From: JAEUMD01 sp050246945
GTDB taxonomy: Bacteria > Pseudomonadota > Alphaproteobacteria > Rhizobiales > Hyphomicrobiaceae
DNA: 64,000 bases
NCBI GenBank assembly: GCA_050246945.1
Contig: JBFWVC010000002.1
Span: 306,403-370,402, forward strand
Direction: 5' to 3'
Part shown: positions 27,452 through 36,173 of the stretch, one piece after another
Position numbering within the stretch: position 1 is the stretch's first letter
Layout: every line of letters starts with the position of its first letter
Made by a program: the position numbers and the translations under genes
Notes under the pieces: model-generated
The model's database searches: none
Told to the model about the DNA's origin: nothing
The model's input: only the letters and a program-made list of their open reading frames with translations

Positions 27452-27471
27452 GGGGCGCCGCAAGGCGCCCC
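27452..27471 (+). promoter_or_regulatory. GC-rich hairpin between frc and the formyltransferase-like gene
   Basis: GGGGCGCC and GGCGCCCC flank a GCAA tetraloop, giving a perfect 8-base stem 15 bases after frc. There is no T run, so it looks like an mRNA processing, stability or partial attenuation element that could lower expression of the two downstream genes. Confidence 0.5.
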
Positions 27472-27524
27472 TCCACTGACATTTCCAGCCAAAGCTGCCT
27501 TTCAACAGGGCAGAAGGAGACTTC

Positions 27525-28460
27525 ATGCGCATCGTCGTCCATGGTCAGGAAGCATTCGGAAAGGCCGTGCTGGAGCGTCTGCTCGAGCGCGGGGAGAACG
27601 TGGTCGCGGTGTTTTGCGCACCTGACAAGGAAGGCAAAGCCAAAGATCCACTCGCCGCCTTCGCTGTCGAAAAAGGGCTTCCCGTCCATCAGCCCACTTC
27701 GTGGAAGACCCCGGAGGCACTCGAACTGATGCAGTCCTTCAAGCCTGACGTCTGCATGATGGCTTACGTGACGCTGTTCGTGCCTCAGCCGGTACTCGAT
27801 GCGCCAACGCACGGTACCTTCCAGTATCATCCCTCGCTCCTGCCGCTGCATCGCGGCCCCTCGGCCATTTCCTGGCCGATCGCGATGGGCAAGACTCACA
27901 CCGGCCTGTCGATCTTCTGGCCTGACGAGGGCCTCGACGAAGGTCCCATTCTGCTGCAGAAGGAGTGCGAAATCGGCCCTGACGAGACCCTGGGCGATGT
28001 CTACTTCAAAAAGCTCTTCCCGATGGGCGTCGACGCCATGATTGAAAGCCTCGATCTCGTCCGCGACGGCAAGGCACCCAAGGTTGTCCAGGACGATTCC
28101 AAGGCAACCTACGAATACCGCTTCAAAAAGGCGATGGCCGAGATCGATTGGTCAAAACCAGCCGCCGAAGTCTATAACCTCATCCGCGCCGTCAACCCCG
28201 CACCCGGCGCCTGGGCCCGGTTCAAGGGCCAGAAGTTCGATATCTTTGATGCCCGCAAGGTTGACGGTTCGGGACAACCGGGTGAAATCCTGTCGGTCTC
28301 TGACGAAGGCATCAAGATCGCTGCCGGCAGCGGAGCAGTCCTCGCCAAGCGTGTGCGCGGCGAAGGGGGGCAGAAGGTTGCCGCGGCGGAGTTCGCCGGA
28401 TCGTCCGGATTGAAGGCGGGTGACAAGCTCGACGCGGCCGAGCCGAAGAAGTCGGCCTGA
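27525..28460 (+). CDS. 10-formyltetrahydrofolate hydrolase/formyltransferase-like protein
   Basis: A 311-residue member of the formyltransferase fold family, closest by eye to the N-terminal hydrolase domain of 10-formyl-THF dehydrogenase (ALDH1L1): YHPSLLPLHRGPSAISWPI, GLSIFWPDEGLDEGPILLQKECEIGPD and KATYEYRFKKAMAEIDW. The catalytic His102 and Asp138 are present. The Asn found two residues before the His in methionyl-tRNA formyltransferase is Gln100 here. A C-terminal OB-like domain (from about residue 200) binds substrate in relatives. Between frc and fhs, it might hydrolyse 10-formyl-THF to formate, or move a formyl group between folate and another acceptor. It is not expected to be the housekeeping Fmt. 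Confidence 0.85.
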   Translation: MRIVVHGQEAFGKAVLERLLERGENVVAVFCAPDKEGKAKDPLAAFAVEKGLPVHQPTSWKTPEALELMQSFKPDVCMMAYVTLFVPQPVLDAPTHGTFQYHPSLLPLHRGPSAISWPIAMGKTHTGLSIFWPDEGLDEGPILLQKECEIGPDETLGDVYFKKLFPMGVDAMIESLDLVRDGKAPKVVQDDSKATYEYRFKKAMAEIDWSKPAAEVYNLIRAVNPAPGAWARFKGQKFDIFDARKVDGSGQPGEILSVSDEGIKIAAGSGAVLAKRVRGEGGQKVAAAEFAGSSGLKAGDKLDAAEPKKSA

Positions 28461-28502
28461 CCGTAGACACATAACAAATGCCGTTGAGGCTGGAGGAAGC
28501 AA

Positions 28503-30176
28503 ATGGCCGTTAAAAGCGATATTGAAATTGCCCGCGAAGCGAAAATGAAGCCCATCGCAGAGGTTGGTGCGAAAGTTGGCGTTCCCGCCGACGCGCTGCT
28601 CAACTACGGGCCCTACAAGGCCAAGGTGTCCTTCGACTTCATTAACAGCCAGAAGCAGAAGAAGGACGGCAAGCTGATCCTCGTCACCGCTATCAGTCCC
28701 ACGCCGGCCGGAGAAGGCAAAACGACCACGACCGTCGGCCTCGGCGACGGCCTCAACCGCATCGGCAAGAAGGCGATGATGTGCCTGCGCGAACCCTCGC
28801 TCGGGCCGTGCTTCGGCGTCAAGGGTGGTGCTGCTGGCGGCGGTTATGCTCAGGTCGTTCCTATGGAGGACATCAACCTCCACTTCACGGGTGACTTCCA
28901 CGCCATTACCTCAGCCCACAACCTGCTCTCCGCAGTGCTCGACAACCACATTTACTGGGGTAATGCCCTGGGACTCGATGCACGCCGCATCGGCTGGAAG
29001 CGCGTTCTCGACATGAACGACCGCGCGCTGCGCTACATCGTCAACTCGCTGGGCGGCGTTTCCAACGGCTTCCCGCGCGAGGACGGTTTCGACATCACGG
29101 TCGCCTCCGAGGTGATGGCGATCCTCTGCCTCGCCATGGATCTTGGCGACCTCGAGCGCCGCCTCGGCAACATCGTCGTCGGTCAGACTCGCGACAAGGC
29201 GCTTGTGCGCGCTCGCGAGCTGAAGGCCGATGGCGCCATGACCGTGCTGCTCAAGGACGCCATGATGCCCAACATGGTGCAGACGCTGGAGAACAACCCC
29301 GTCTTCATCCATGGCGGTCCGTTCGCCAACATCGCCCATGGCTGCAATTCTGTGCTCGCCACCAAGACCGCGCTGAAACTTGCCGACTATGTCGTCACTG
29401 AGGCCGGTTTCGGCGCCGACCTCGGCGCGGAGAAGTTCTTCGACATCAAGTGCCGCAAGGCCGGTCTGTCGCCATCGGCAGCCGTGATCGTCGCCACCGT
29501 CCGCGCGCTCAAGATGCACGGAGGCGTCGCCAAGGACGACCTGAAGGCGGAGAACGCCGCCGCGGTCGCCAAGGGCTGCGAAAACCTCAAGCGCCATATC
29601 GAGAACGTGCGCAAGTTCGGCGTGCCGCCGGTTGTCGCCGTCAACCGCTTCATCACCGATACGGACGCAGAGATCGCCGAGGTCGTGAAGGCGGCCGAGA
29701 GCATGGGCACCAAGGCCTTCATGTGCACGCACTGGGCCGACGGCGGCAAGGGCACCGAGGCGCTCGCCGCTCACGTCGCCGAGGTGGCCAACTCCGGCCA
29801 GGCTTCCTTCAAGCCGCTCTATCCCGACGACATGCCCCTGCGCGACAAGGTCAAGACCATCGCAACCGAGATCTATCGCGCTGCCGACATCTCCTGCGAC
29901 AGCTCCATCGAATCGCGCTTCAAGGAATTGGAGGCTGGCGGTTTCGGCAAGCTGCCGGTCTGCATGGCCAAGACGCAGTACTCATTCTCGACCAATCCGA
30001 ACCTGCGCGGTGCGCCGACCGGCCACGTGGTTCCGATCCGCGAACTGCGCCTCTCGGCAGGTGCGGAGTTCATCGTCGTTGTGACCGGCGAGATCATGAC
30101 CATGCCAGGCCTGCCGCGCGTTCCCTCGGCCGAGTCGATCCGCCTGGAAAACGGCCAGATCCAAGGGCTCTTCTGA
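28503..30176 (+). CDS. fhs: Formate-tetrahydrofolate ligase
   Basis: ATP-dependent enzyme joining formate to tetrahydrofolate to give 10-formyl-THF, the entry of formate into C1 assimilation. The 557-residue protein has the P-loop-like TPAGEGKTTTT at residues 67-77, REPSLGPCFGVKGGAAGGG, the INLHFTGDFHAI and AHNLLSA segments, and the C-terminal PGLPRVPSAESI. Length equals the standard homotetrameric enzyme. It begins 42 bases after the formyltransferase-like gene and ends the oxalate series, followed by a strong terminator. It links formate released by Frc to folate pools. Confidence 0.97.
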   Translation: MAVKSDIEIAREAKMKPIAEVGAKVGVPADALLNYGPYKAKVSFDFINSQKQKKDGKLILVTAISPTPAGEGKTTTTVGLGDGLNRIGKKAMMCLREPSLGPCFGVKGGAAGGGYAQVVPMEDINLHFTGDFHAITSAHNLLSAVLDNHIYWGNALGLDARRIGWKRVLDMNDRALRYIVNSLGGVSNGFPREDGFDITVASEVMAILCLAMDLGDLERRLGNIVVGQTRDKALVRARELKADGAMTVLLKDAMMPNMVQTLENNPVFIHGGPFANIAHGCNSVLATKTALKLADYVVTEAGFGADLGAEKFFDIKCRKAGLSPSAAVIVATVRALKMHGGVAKDDLKAENAAAVAKGCENLKRHIENVRKFGVPPVVAVNRFITDTDAEIAEVVKAAESMGTKAFMCTHWADGGKGTEALAAHVAEVANSGQASFKPLYPDDMPLRDKVKTIATEIYRAADISCDSSIESRFKELEAGGFGKLPVCMAKTQYSFSTNPNLRGAPTGHVVPIRELRLSAGAEFIVVVTGEIMTMPGLPRVPSAESIRLENGQIQGLF

Positions 30177-30223
30177 GAACCACGCGAAAACCGGACCCAA
30201 AAAGACGGACGGTATCCCCAGAC

Positions 30224-30254
30224 TTGGCCCCGCGTTCTGCGCGGGGCCAATTTT
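30224..30254 (+). terminator. Intrinsic terminator after fhs
   Basis: TTGGCCCCGCG pairs with CGCGGGGCCAA around a 5-base loop and is followed by TTTT, 48 bases past fhs. It closes the oxc-frc-fhs transcript before the convergent ribF. Confidence 0.85.
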
Positions 30255-30309
30255 CATTGCAACCGCTTGATTTTCGAATGGCTGCAGGTCCGCAACGGGC
30301 GGGACGACT

Positions 30310-31278
30310 TCAATCGCTGTCCGGCGGCTCGGCGGACAGGATCTCGCGCGCACTCGCGCAATCCGCGTGCATCTGAGCGACAAGCTCCTGTGCCGAACCG
30401 AAACGCCGGTCGCCACGGATGAAATCTACGAACGCCACCTCGATTTCCCGGCCATACAAATCGCCGTCGAAGTCCAGCAGGTAGATCTCCAGTAGCGGCC
30501 CACCGTCGTCGAATGTCGGCCGCGTGCCGAGATAGGCTGCCCCCATGTAGCGCGCGGCACGCGCTGCTCCCTGGGGTCCGTCACCCGGAATGTCGACCCA
30601 GACCGCATAGATGCCGTGCGCCAGAGCCGTCCCTCGCTCCAGCGCGATATTCGCCGTCGGAAAGCCAAGCCCGGTACCGCGCTTCGCTCCGCCGATAACA
30701 CATCCCCTCACGCGCCACATCTCACCTAGCGCCGCCGTGGCGCCGCGCACGTCGCCCTGCGCCAGCTTCAGCCGGATCGTCGTTGACGAAAACACTTCTC
30801 CATCTTCCGCGACCGGGCTCACCACTGTGACACCGAAACCAAGCTCCTGCGCCGCCAGACGCATTGTGTCGGGCGTGCCCGATCGACCTTTGCCGAAGAA
30901 GAAATCGTAGCCTATGACGACGTGGCGAGGCTCCAGCTTTTCGACCAGCACGTTCTCGATGAACTGGTTGGCCGATAGCGACGCGAACGATTTGTCGAAC
31001 CTCAAGACGACGACGAGATCGAGGCCGAGCGCCTCAAGCCGCCTAAGCTTGAGGGGAAGTGGCGTCAGGTGGAAGTGCGGCTCTGACGGCTGAAAGAACT
31101 CGCGCGGATGCGGCTCGAATACGATCACGCCCGCCATGACATCAAGCTTGTCCGCCCGTTCCCGGACTTTCGTGATAAGCGACTGATGACCGCGATGGAC
31201 GCCATCAAAATTGCCGATCGCTAGGACCGCACCCTTGGCCTGATCAGGAACCACGTCCGATCCCGTGACAACCAACAT
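30310..31278 (-). CDS. ribF: Bifunctional riboflavin kinase/FAD synthetase
   Basis: Phosphorylates riboflavin to FMN and adenylylates FMN to FAD. The product is about 322 residues from the chosen start. The N-terminal nucleotidyltransferase domain shows AIGNFDGVHRGHQSL, FEPHPREFF and GYDFFFGKGRSGT; the C-terminal kinase domain shows GGAKRGTGLGFPTANI and ILYLLDFDGDLYGREIEV-like sequence. The open frame begins further upstream. The ATG at 31278-31276 (MLVVTGSDVV) with an adjacent GGGGGAG and the ATG at 31329 (MAVSILESGD) are both possible starts. It lies downstream of a MaoC-like gene. Confidence 0.92.
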   Translation of the reverse strand: MLVVTGSDVVPDQAKGAVLAIGNFDGVHRGHQSLITKVRERADKLDVMAGVIVFEPHPREFFQPSEPHFHLTPLPLKLRRLEALGLDLVVVLRFDKSFASLSANQFIENVLVEKLEPRHVVIGYDFFFGKGRSGTPDTMRLAAQELGFGVTVVSPVAEDGEVFSSTTIRLKLAQGDVRGATAALGEMWRVRGCVIGGAKRGTGLGFPTANIALERGTALAHGIYAVWVDIPGDGPQGAARAARYMGAAYLGTRPTFDDGGPLLEIYLLDFDGDLYGREIEVAFVDFIRGDRRFGSAQELVAQMHADCASAREILSAEPPDSD

Positions 31279-31372
31279 GCTCCCCCGTCTCCCCGGCACA
31301 TCACCGCTTTCGAGGATGGACACTGCCATGTTGCGCGCCCATCCACCTTGCAATCTTGCTGAAGAGAACGCC

Positions 31373-31804
31373 TCAAGCGCCGCGCGAAGGCACCATAAGC
31401 ATCGCTTCGCCCACAACCACCGGCTTGCCATCGACCGCACAAATGCACTCGAACTTGGCGCGCTTCTTCTCTGGCACGAGTTCAGTCACCTTGACCGTGG
31501 TCACGACCGTATCACCGATCTTGACCGGGGCCTTGAACTGAAGGGTCTGCGACAGGTAGATGGCTCCCGGCCCAGGCATCTGCATGCCGAAAACCGCCGA
31601 AATGTAAGCCGCCGAAAGCATGCCATGCGCGATCCTCTCCTTGAACATCGTCGAGGCCGCATAGTCCGCATCAAGATGAACCGGATTCTTGTCACCCGAA
31701 ACCTCGGCGAATGCATTGATGTCGGCCTCGCCTACGGTCTTCGACAGATATGATTCCATGCCGACCGCGAGATCCTCGATGCAATAGCTCTTGAGTGCCG
31801 ACAT
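31373..31804 (-). CDS. MaoC-like (R)-specific enoyl-CoA hydratase family protein
   Basis: A 143-residue single hot-dog-fold protein. The hydratase motif is present: SGDKNPVHLDADYA followed by RIAHGMLSAAYIS, giving the catalytic Asp and His typical of PhaJ/MaoC proteins. It probably hydrates a trans-2-enoyl-CoA in fatty acid or polyhydroxyalkanoate metabolism; the actual substrate is unknown. The ATG at 31804 (MSALKSYCIEDLAVG) is preferred over an upstream in-frame codon. It sits upstream of ribF on the same strand, 94 bases or less from it. Confidence 0.88.
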   Translation of the reverse strand: MSALKSYCIEDLAVGMESYLSKTVGEADINAFAEVSGDKNPVHLDADYAASTMFKERIAHGMLSAAYISAVFGMQMPGPGAIYLSQTLQFKAPVKIGDTVVTTVKVTELVPEKKRAKFECICAVDGKPVVVGEAMLMVPSRGA

Positions 31805-32103
31805 GCCGACAATTCCTCTTGTTGTAGGTTCGAATTCTAGGTTGAATTTCCCGCACACCCCCTTGCCGGGGCGCGCGGAACACTAGCCGCCGACCACCCC
31901 TGCCGCAATGCAATTATTGCGCTGCACCCTCCCAAATTCGGCCCCCGCGATGAGAGCGGCGCCCCATGTGATGCTGCACTGCCCACACGATATTCGGTTG
32001 CACGCACCCCTTGCGGCGCCTATAAGGAATTCTATTCCCAGAATTCGCATCCGATTATCAGACCTCCGCGCGATCCCCGCGGCGGGGGACAGGAGAAAAC
32101 CAT

Positions 32104-32886
32104 ATGAGCGACCGCACACCGCTGATGCCGAAAGCCACGGCCGTCTGGCTGGTCGACAACACATCGCTGACATTCAATCAGATTTCGGAGTTCTGTGGGC
32201 TGCACGTCCTCGAGGTCAAGGGTATCGCCGACGGCGACGTAGCCCAGGGCATTCGCGGCCTCGACCCGATCACGCGCGGCCAGATCACACGTGAAGAGAT
32301 CGAACGTGGCGAAAAGGACCCCTCCCACAAGCTCAAGGTCGCGGAGGCCGGAGTCGAGGTTCCCGATATCCGGCGCAAGCGCTACACGCCTTTGTCGCTG
32401 CGGCAGGAGAAGCCCAACGCCGTTCTCTGGCTGTTGCGCAACCATCCCGAGCTCAAGGACAGCCAGATCATCCGCCTTGTCGGCACCACCAAGCAGACGA
32501 TCGCGCAGATCCGCGACCGCAGCCACTGGAACTCGCCGAACCTCGCGCCCAACGACCCTGTGACGCTGGGGATCTGTTCCCAGATCGACCTCGATGCCGA
32601 AGTGAAGAAAGCCGCACGCCGTGTCGAGCGCGAGCGCAAGGCCAGCGGCGAGGTGGATGAGAAAGCGGGTACCCTGCTGCCGACCGAGCAGACGACTGGC
32701 CAGCCGATCGCTCAGATCATCACTCCCAAGGCAGACGAGCACGTCGAAACGGAAGCCGAGGAGGAGGCGCGCATGTTTGCGCGGCTCAAGGAGATGAAAG
32801 GCCCCAAGGAGGAAGAGGAACCTGCAGACGAGTCATCGGGTTCCGAAAGCAAAGCCAAAACGGGCGACGAGCCGGCAAACGAATGA
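32104..32886 (+). CDS. trcR: DUF1013 cell-cycle transcriptional regulator (TrcR-type)
   Basis: A 260-residue protein of the alphaproteobacteria-restricted DUF1013 family, annotated as TrcR. The conserved core is visible: LMPKATAVWLVDNTSLTFNQISEFCGLH, then a region with KRYTPLSLRQEKPNAVLWLL and a helix-turn-helix-like segment LKDSQIIRLVGTTKQTIAQIRDRSHW. After about residue 160 the protein becomes an acidic, low-complexity tail rich in Glu, Lys and Ser. It acts in the cytosol, likely with RNA polymerase or DNA. It is a single gene with a 230-base upstream region. Confidence 0.9.
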   Translation: MSDRTPLMPKATAVWLVDNTSLTFNQISEFCGLHVLEVKGIADGDVAQGIRGLDPITRGQITREEIERGEKDPSHKLKVAEAGVEVPDIRRKRYTPLSLRQEKPNAVLWLLRNHPELKDSQIIRLVGTTKQTIAQIRDRSHWNSPNLAPNDPVTLGICSQIDLDAEVKKAARRVERERKASGEVDEKAGTLLPTEQTTGQPIAQIITPKADEHVETEAEEEARMFARLKEMKGPKEEEEPADESSGSESKAKTGDEPANE

Positions 32887-32973
32887 CCCGCTGAACGGCC
32901 GCCTTTCTCCACCGTTGGCGGGCAATGTGGTGCCTCCAACCGAGGTGCGCGGTGGCAGCCTACCTATGCACTG

Positions 32974-33780
32974 TTATTCGACTTCGGTTTCGGGCACCGG
33001 CACGACACCATTGAGCGACAGCCGACCTCCGTCCGCCCAGATCGTGGTGCCGGTGAGATAGCTCGCCTCCTTGCTGGCAAGCCACGCGATCACCGAAGCA
33101 ATTTCCGCGGGCGTCCCGAACCGGCGAAGCGGCGTGCGAGACAGAGCAGCCTCCCGCGCCTTCTGGTCCTGGTAGACTTGGGCGACCATCGCCGTCTCGA
33201 CCGTCCCCGGCCCGACCGCATTGACACGAATGCCATATGGCGCCAGCGCCAAGGCCATCGACCGTGTCAGTTGCTCCAGTCCCCCCTTCGACACCGCATA
33301 TGCCAGATGATCAGGCTGCCCGAAGCGGGCGTTGACCGACGTGACGTTGACAATCGCCCCCGGCGAACACTTTGCATCCGCCATGCATTGCCTGACCATC
33401 TGCTTTGCAACCGCCTGACTGATAAGGAACGCACCCTTCACGTTGGTCCGCATGACGCGATCGAATTCCGCCTCTTCCAGCTCTAGGAATGGCTGATCGT
33501 CCACGATGCCGGCGTTATTGACGAGAACGTCGACCCTGCCGAAGGCATCGCGCGCTGACGCCACAAGATTAAAGACGTCGAGCCGCTCGGAAATATCGGC
33601 CGTCCGGAAGACCGCGTCGTTCCCTGCGGCCTTGATGGCGGCGACGACCTTGTTACCTTCATCGTCGTTGACGTCCGCAACGACGATTTGAGCGCCCTCT
33701 CGCGCCAATCGCTCGGCGGTTGCGCGACCTATACCTTGTGCGCCGCCCGTTACGATCGCGACCTTGTTCGCAAGAAGCAT
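32974..33780 (-). CDS. Short-chain dehydrogenase/reductase
   Basis: A 268-residue classical SDR with NAD(P) motif TGGAQGIG near the N-terminus, VADVNDD at the end of strand 2 (the Asp favours NAD), the NNAG motif (LVNNAGIVDD), catalytic Ser in NVTSVNA and YAVSK for the Tyr/Lys pair. PGTVETAMV follows as expected. The substrate is not evident; family members act on sugars, steroids, acyl chains or alcohols. It is followed by convergent trcR and preceded by a Family B repeat. Confidence 0.9.
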   Translation of the reverse strand: MLLANKVAIVTGGAQGIGRATAERLAREGAQIVVADVNDDEGNKVVAAIKAAGNDAVFRTADISERLDVFNLVASARDAFGRVDVLVNNAGIVDDQPFLELEEAEFDRVMRTNVKGAFLISQAVAKQMVRQCMADAKCSPGAIVNVTSVNARFGQPDHLAYAVSKGGLEQLTRSMALALAPYGIRVNAVGPGTVETAMVAQVYQDQKAREAALSRTPLRRFGTPAEIASVIAWLASKEASYLTGTTIWADGGRLSLNGVVPVPETEVE

Positions 33781-34250
33781 GTCTGACCCGTTACTATTCC
33801 ACTTCAGGCTCGTGGTCGGGGCATCTGCGTCTGATCCCCACTAGTGCCGTGATCGAGATCGAGAAGTCCGCCTCGCAACCCGGCCGAAAAGTATAAAGCG
33901 GACTTCGCGATCATCACACTAGCCTGGCAACGCAATCATCTCGCGCGCGGGCGATGAATGGACGACCTTGAGCGGAGGCACCCTAAAGCCTGATCGTTCA
34001 GGATGGAAGCGCGCACCGCCCGCGCAAGCATTTGCATCAGATCCATAGTGCGGACAGCCGGCGGTGCCAGACGCAATTTGGGGCTTCACCAAGGTTCGAG
34101 TTTGCTTCAAGCATGAGCCCAGAATAGCACGCGGCACGGGCGTGTTGACGCGACTGTTGGCTCTGCCGAACGAGGCGCGCCCGGAGTTGTAGCTTCAAGC
34201 GCGCCAAATTTGCTTCGTGCTCAGAGGGTTCGTGCAACCAGTAGAGCAAC
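33781..34250. other. Intergenic region with a Family B repeat
   Basis: About 470 bases between the SDR gene and the end of prpE. It contains the palindromic element at 33841-33922 (separate entry). The rest, 33923-34250, has no frame with natural composition and no recognised RNA. Confidence 0.4.
33841..33922. repeat. Family B palindromic repeat, copy 1
   Basis: An 82-base element with inverted ends (CTAGTGCCGTGATCG against CGATCATCACACTAG) and an inner inverted pair (GAAGTCCGC against GCGGACTTC). Its centre, CCTCGCAACCCGGC, recurs in the copy at 56354-56518. The termini resemble those at 63943. It has the form of a non-coding mobile miniature element but no target duplication was established. 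Confidence 0.75.
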
Positions 34251-36173
34251 TCAGCTTGCCTGCTGTGACTTGCCCGCAAGCCCGCGCGACTTCATGATCT
34301 CGGTGATCTCGCCCATGATGGCGGGATCATCGATCGTTGCTGGCATCTTCCAGCTTTCGCCATCGGCGATCTGCCGCATCGTGCCGCGCAGGATTTTGCC
34401 CGAACGTGTCTTTGGCAGACGCTTGACGATCATCACGTTCTTGAACGCTGCGACCGGACCGATCACCTCGCGTACGAGCTTCACCACCTCTGCCTCGACT
34501 TCCTTGGGATCGCGCTCGACGCCTGCGTTGAGAACGACGAAACCCGCGGGCATCTGCCCTTTCATGTCATCAGCGACGCCGATCACCGCGCATTCGGCGA
34601 CATCCTTGTGCTGCGCCACGACCTCTTCCATCTGGCCCGTCGACAAGCGATGGCCCGCGACGTTGATAACGTCGTCGGTGCGCGCCATCACGTAAACGTA
34701 GCCGTCCTCGTCCTTGTAGCCGGCATCGGAGGTCGAGTAGTAGCCCTTGAAATCGACGAGGTAGCTGCTGCGCATCCGCGCGTCGTTGTTCCATAACGTC
34801 GGCAGGCAGCCTGGTGGCATCGGCAGCTTGATCGCCAGGGTACCGTTCTTGTTCGGCCCCAGCGGGTGTCCCCTCTCGTCGAGCACATCGATCTCGTACC
34901 CCGGCATCGGAACCGTCGGGGACCCGTACTTCACCGGCAGCACGCCGAGACCCACCGGATTGCCCGCAATTGCCCAGCCCGTTTCGGTCTGCCACCAGTG
35001 GTCGATCACCGGCACCTTGAGCTTCGCTTCGGCCCACTTGATCGTCTCGGGATCCGCGCGCTCGCCGGCAAGGAACAAGGTTCGCAGGCAGGACAGGTCG
35101 TACTTGCCCACGAACGCGCCTTGCGGATCCTCTTTCTTGATCGCGCGAAACGCCGTTGGTGCGGTGAAGAGCGCCGAGATCTTGTGCTCGGAGATCATCC
35201 TCCAGAAGGCACCCGCATCCGGCGTACCCACCGGCTTGCCTTCGTAAACGACCGTCGTTGCGCCATGCAGTAGCGGCGCGTAGCAGATGTAGGAATGCCC
35301 CACCACCCAGCCCACGTCGGACGCCGCCCAGAAGACTTCACCCGGCTGGATGCCATAGAGGTTTGGCATCGTCCATTTCAGCGCCACCATATGACCGCCA
35401 TTGTCGCGCACAACGCCCTTGGGCTGGCCTGTCGTGCCCGACGTGTAGAGAATATAGAGTGGATCGGTCGCCGCCACTGGCACGCATCCCGCCTTGCGGC
35501 CCGCCGCCTTCGCAGCATCGACAGACTGCGCCCAATCGTGATCGCGCCCCGCGATCAGGCTCGCATCGGCTTGCGGGCGCTGCAGTACGAGGGTTGCACG
35601 CGGCTTGTGGTCCGACAACTCGATCGCCTTGTCGAGCAATGGCTTGTAGGGAATGACCCGTGACGTCTCGATGCCGCAGGACGCCGACATGATCGCAACC
35701 GGCTTGGCGTCGTTGATACGCGTGGCCAGCTCGTTGGAGGCAAAGCCGCCGAACACCACCGAATGCACCGCCCCAATGCGGGCGCAGGCCAGCATCGCGA
35801 TGACCGCCTCGGGGATCATCGGCATGTAGACGATGACGCGATCGCCTTTGCCGACACCCAGATCGAGCAGCACCGCTGAGAGCGCCGCCACTTCGTCGGT
35901 CAGCTGCCCGTAGGTATACGTACGCTGCGAGCCGGTGACCGGGCTATCATAGATCAGCGCTTTCTGCTCGCCGCGTCCCGCCTCCACGTGCCGGTCGAGA
36001 CAGTTGTAAGCCGTGTTGCACTCCGCACCGGCGAACCAGCGCCCATAGTGCCCCGCATAGGGATCGATGACCTTGTCCCAAAGCTTGTACCAGCTGATAT
36101 CCTTGGCGGCCTCGGCCCAGAACCCCTCCGGGTCCTTCTGCCAATCGGCATAGACTTGCGCGTAGCGGCTCAT
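34251..36173 (-). CDS. prpE: Propionate-CoA ligase
   Basis: An AMP-forming acyl-CoA synthetase of the PrpE type that activates propionate (and often acetate). The 640-residue protein starts MSRYAQVYADWQKDPEGFW, and has the ACS-like YNCLDRHVEAGRG, the phosphate loop YTSGTTGQPKG, the WWQTETGW motif, the YYSTSDAGY hinge region and the C-terminal acylated lysine segment PKTRSGKILRG, a known acetylation site in this family. It stands alone; downstream lies the repeat region and upstream the TSUP gene is divergent. Confidence 0.94.
   Translation of the reverse strand: MSRYAQVYADWQKDPEGFWAEAAKDISWYKLWDKVIDPYAGHYGRWFAGAECNTAYNCLDRHVEAGRGEQKALIYDSPVTGSQRTYTYGQLTDEVAALSAVLLDLGVGKGDRVIVYMPMIPEAVIAMLACARIGAVHSVVFGGFASNELATRINDAKPVAIMSASCGIETSRVIPYKPLLDKAIELSDHKPRATLVLQRPQADASLIAGRDHDWAQSVDAAKAAGRKAGCVPVAATDPLYILYTSGTTGQPKGVVRDNGGHMVALKWTMPNLYGIQPGEVFWAASDVGWVVGHSYICYAPLLHGATTVVYEGKPVGTPDAGAFWRMISEHKISALFTAPTAFRAIKKEDPQGAFVGKYDLSCLRTLFLAGERADPETIKWAEAKLKVPVIDHWWQTETGWAIAGNPVGLGVLPVKYGSPTVPMPGYEIDVLDERGHPLGPNKNGTLAIKLPMPPGCLPTLWNNDARMRSSYLVDFKGYYSTSDAGYKDEDGYVYVMARTDDVINVAGHRLSTGQMEEVVAQHKDVAECAVIGVADDMKGQMPAGFVVLNAGVERDPKEVEAEVVKLVREVIGPVAAFKNVMIVKRLPKTRSGKILRGTMRQIADGESWKMPATIDDPAIMGEITEIMKSRGLAGKSQQAS

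Noticed and set aside
26601..27899. 432-codon leftward frame antisense to frc and the formyltransferase-like gene
   Set aside because: No family features, and both sense genes are certain.
31823..31845. GGTTCGAATTC resembling a tRNA T-loop
   Set aside because: The flanking bases cannot form a T stem or an acceptor stem, so no tRNA is present.
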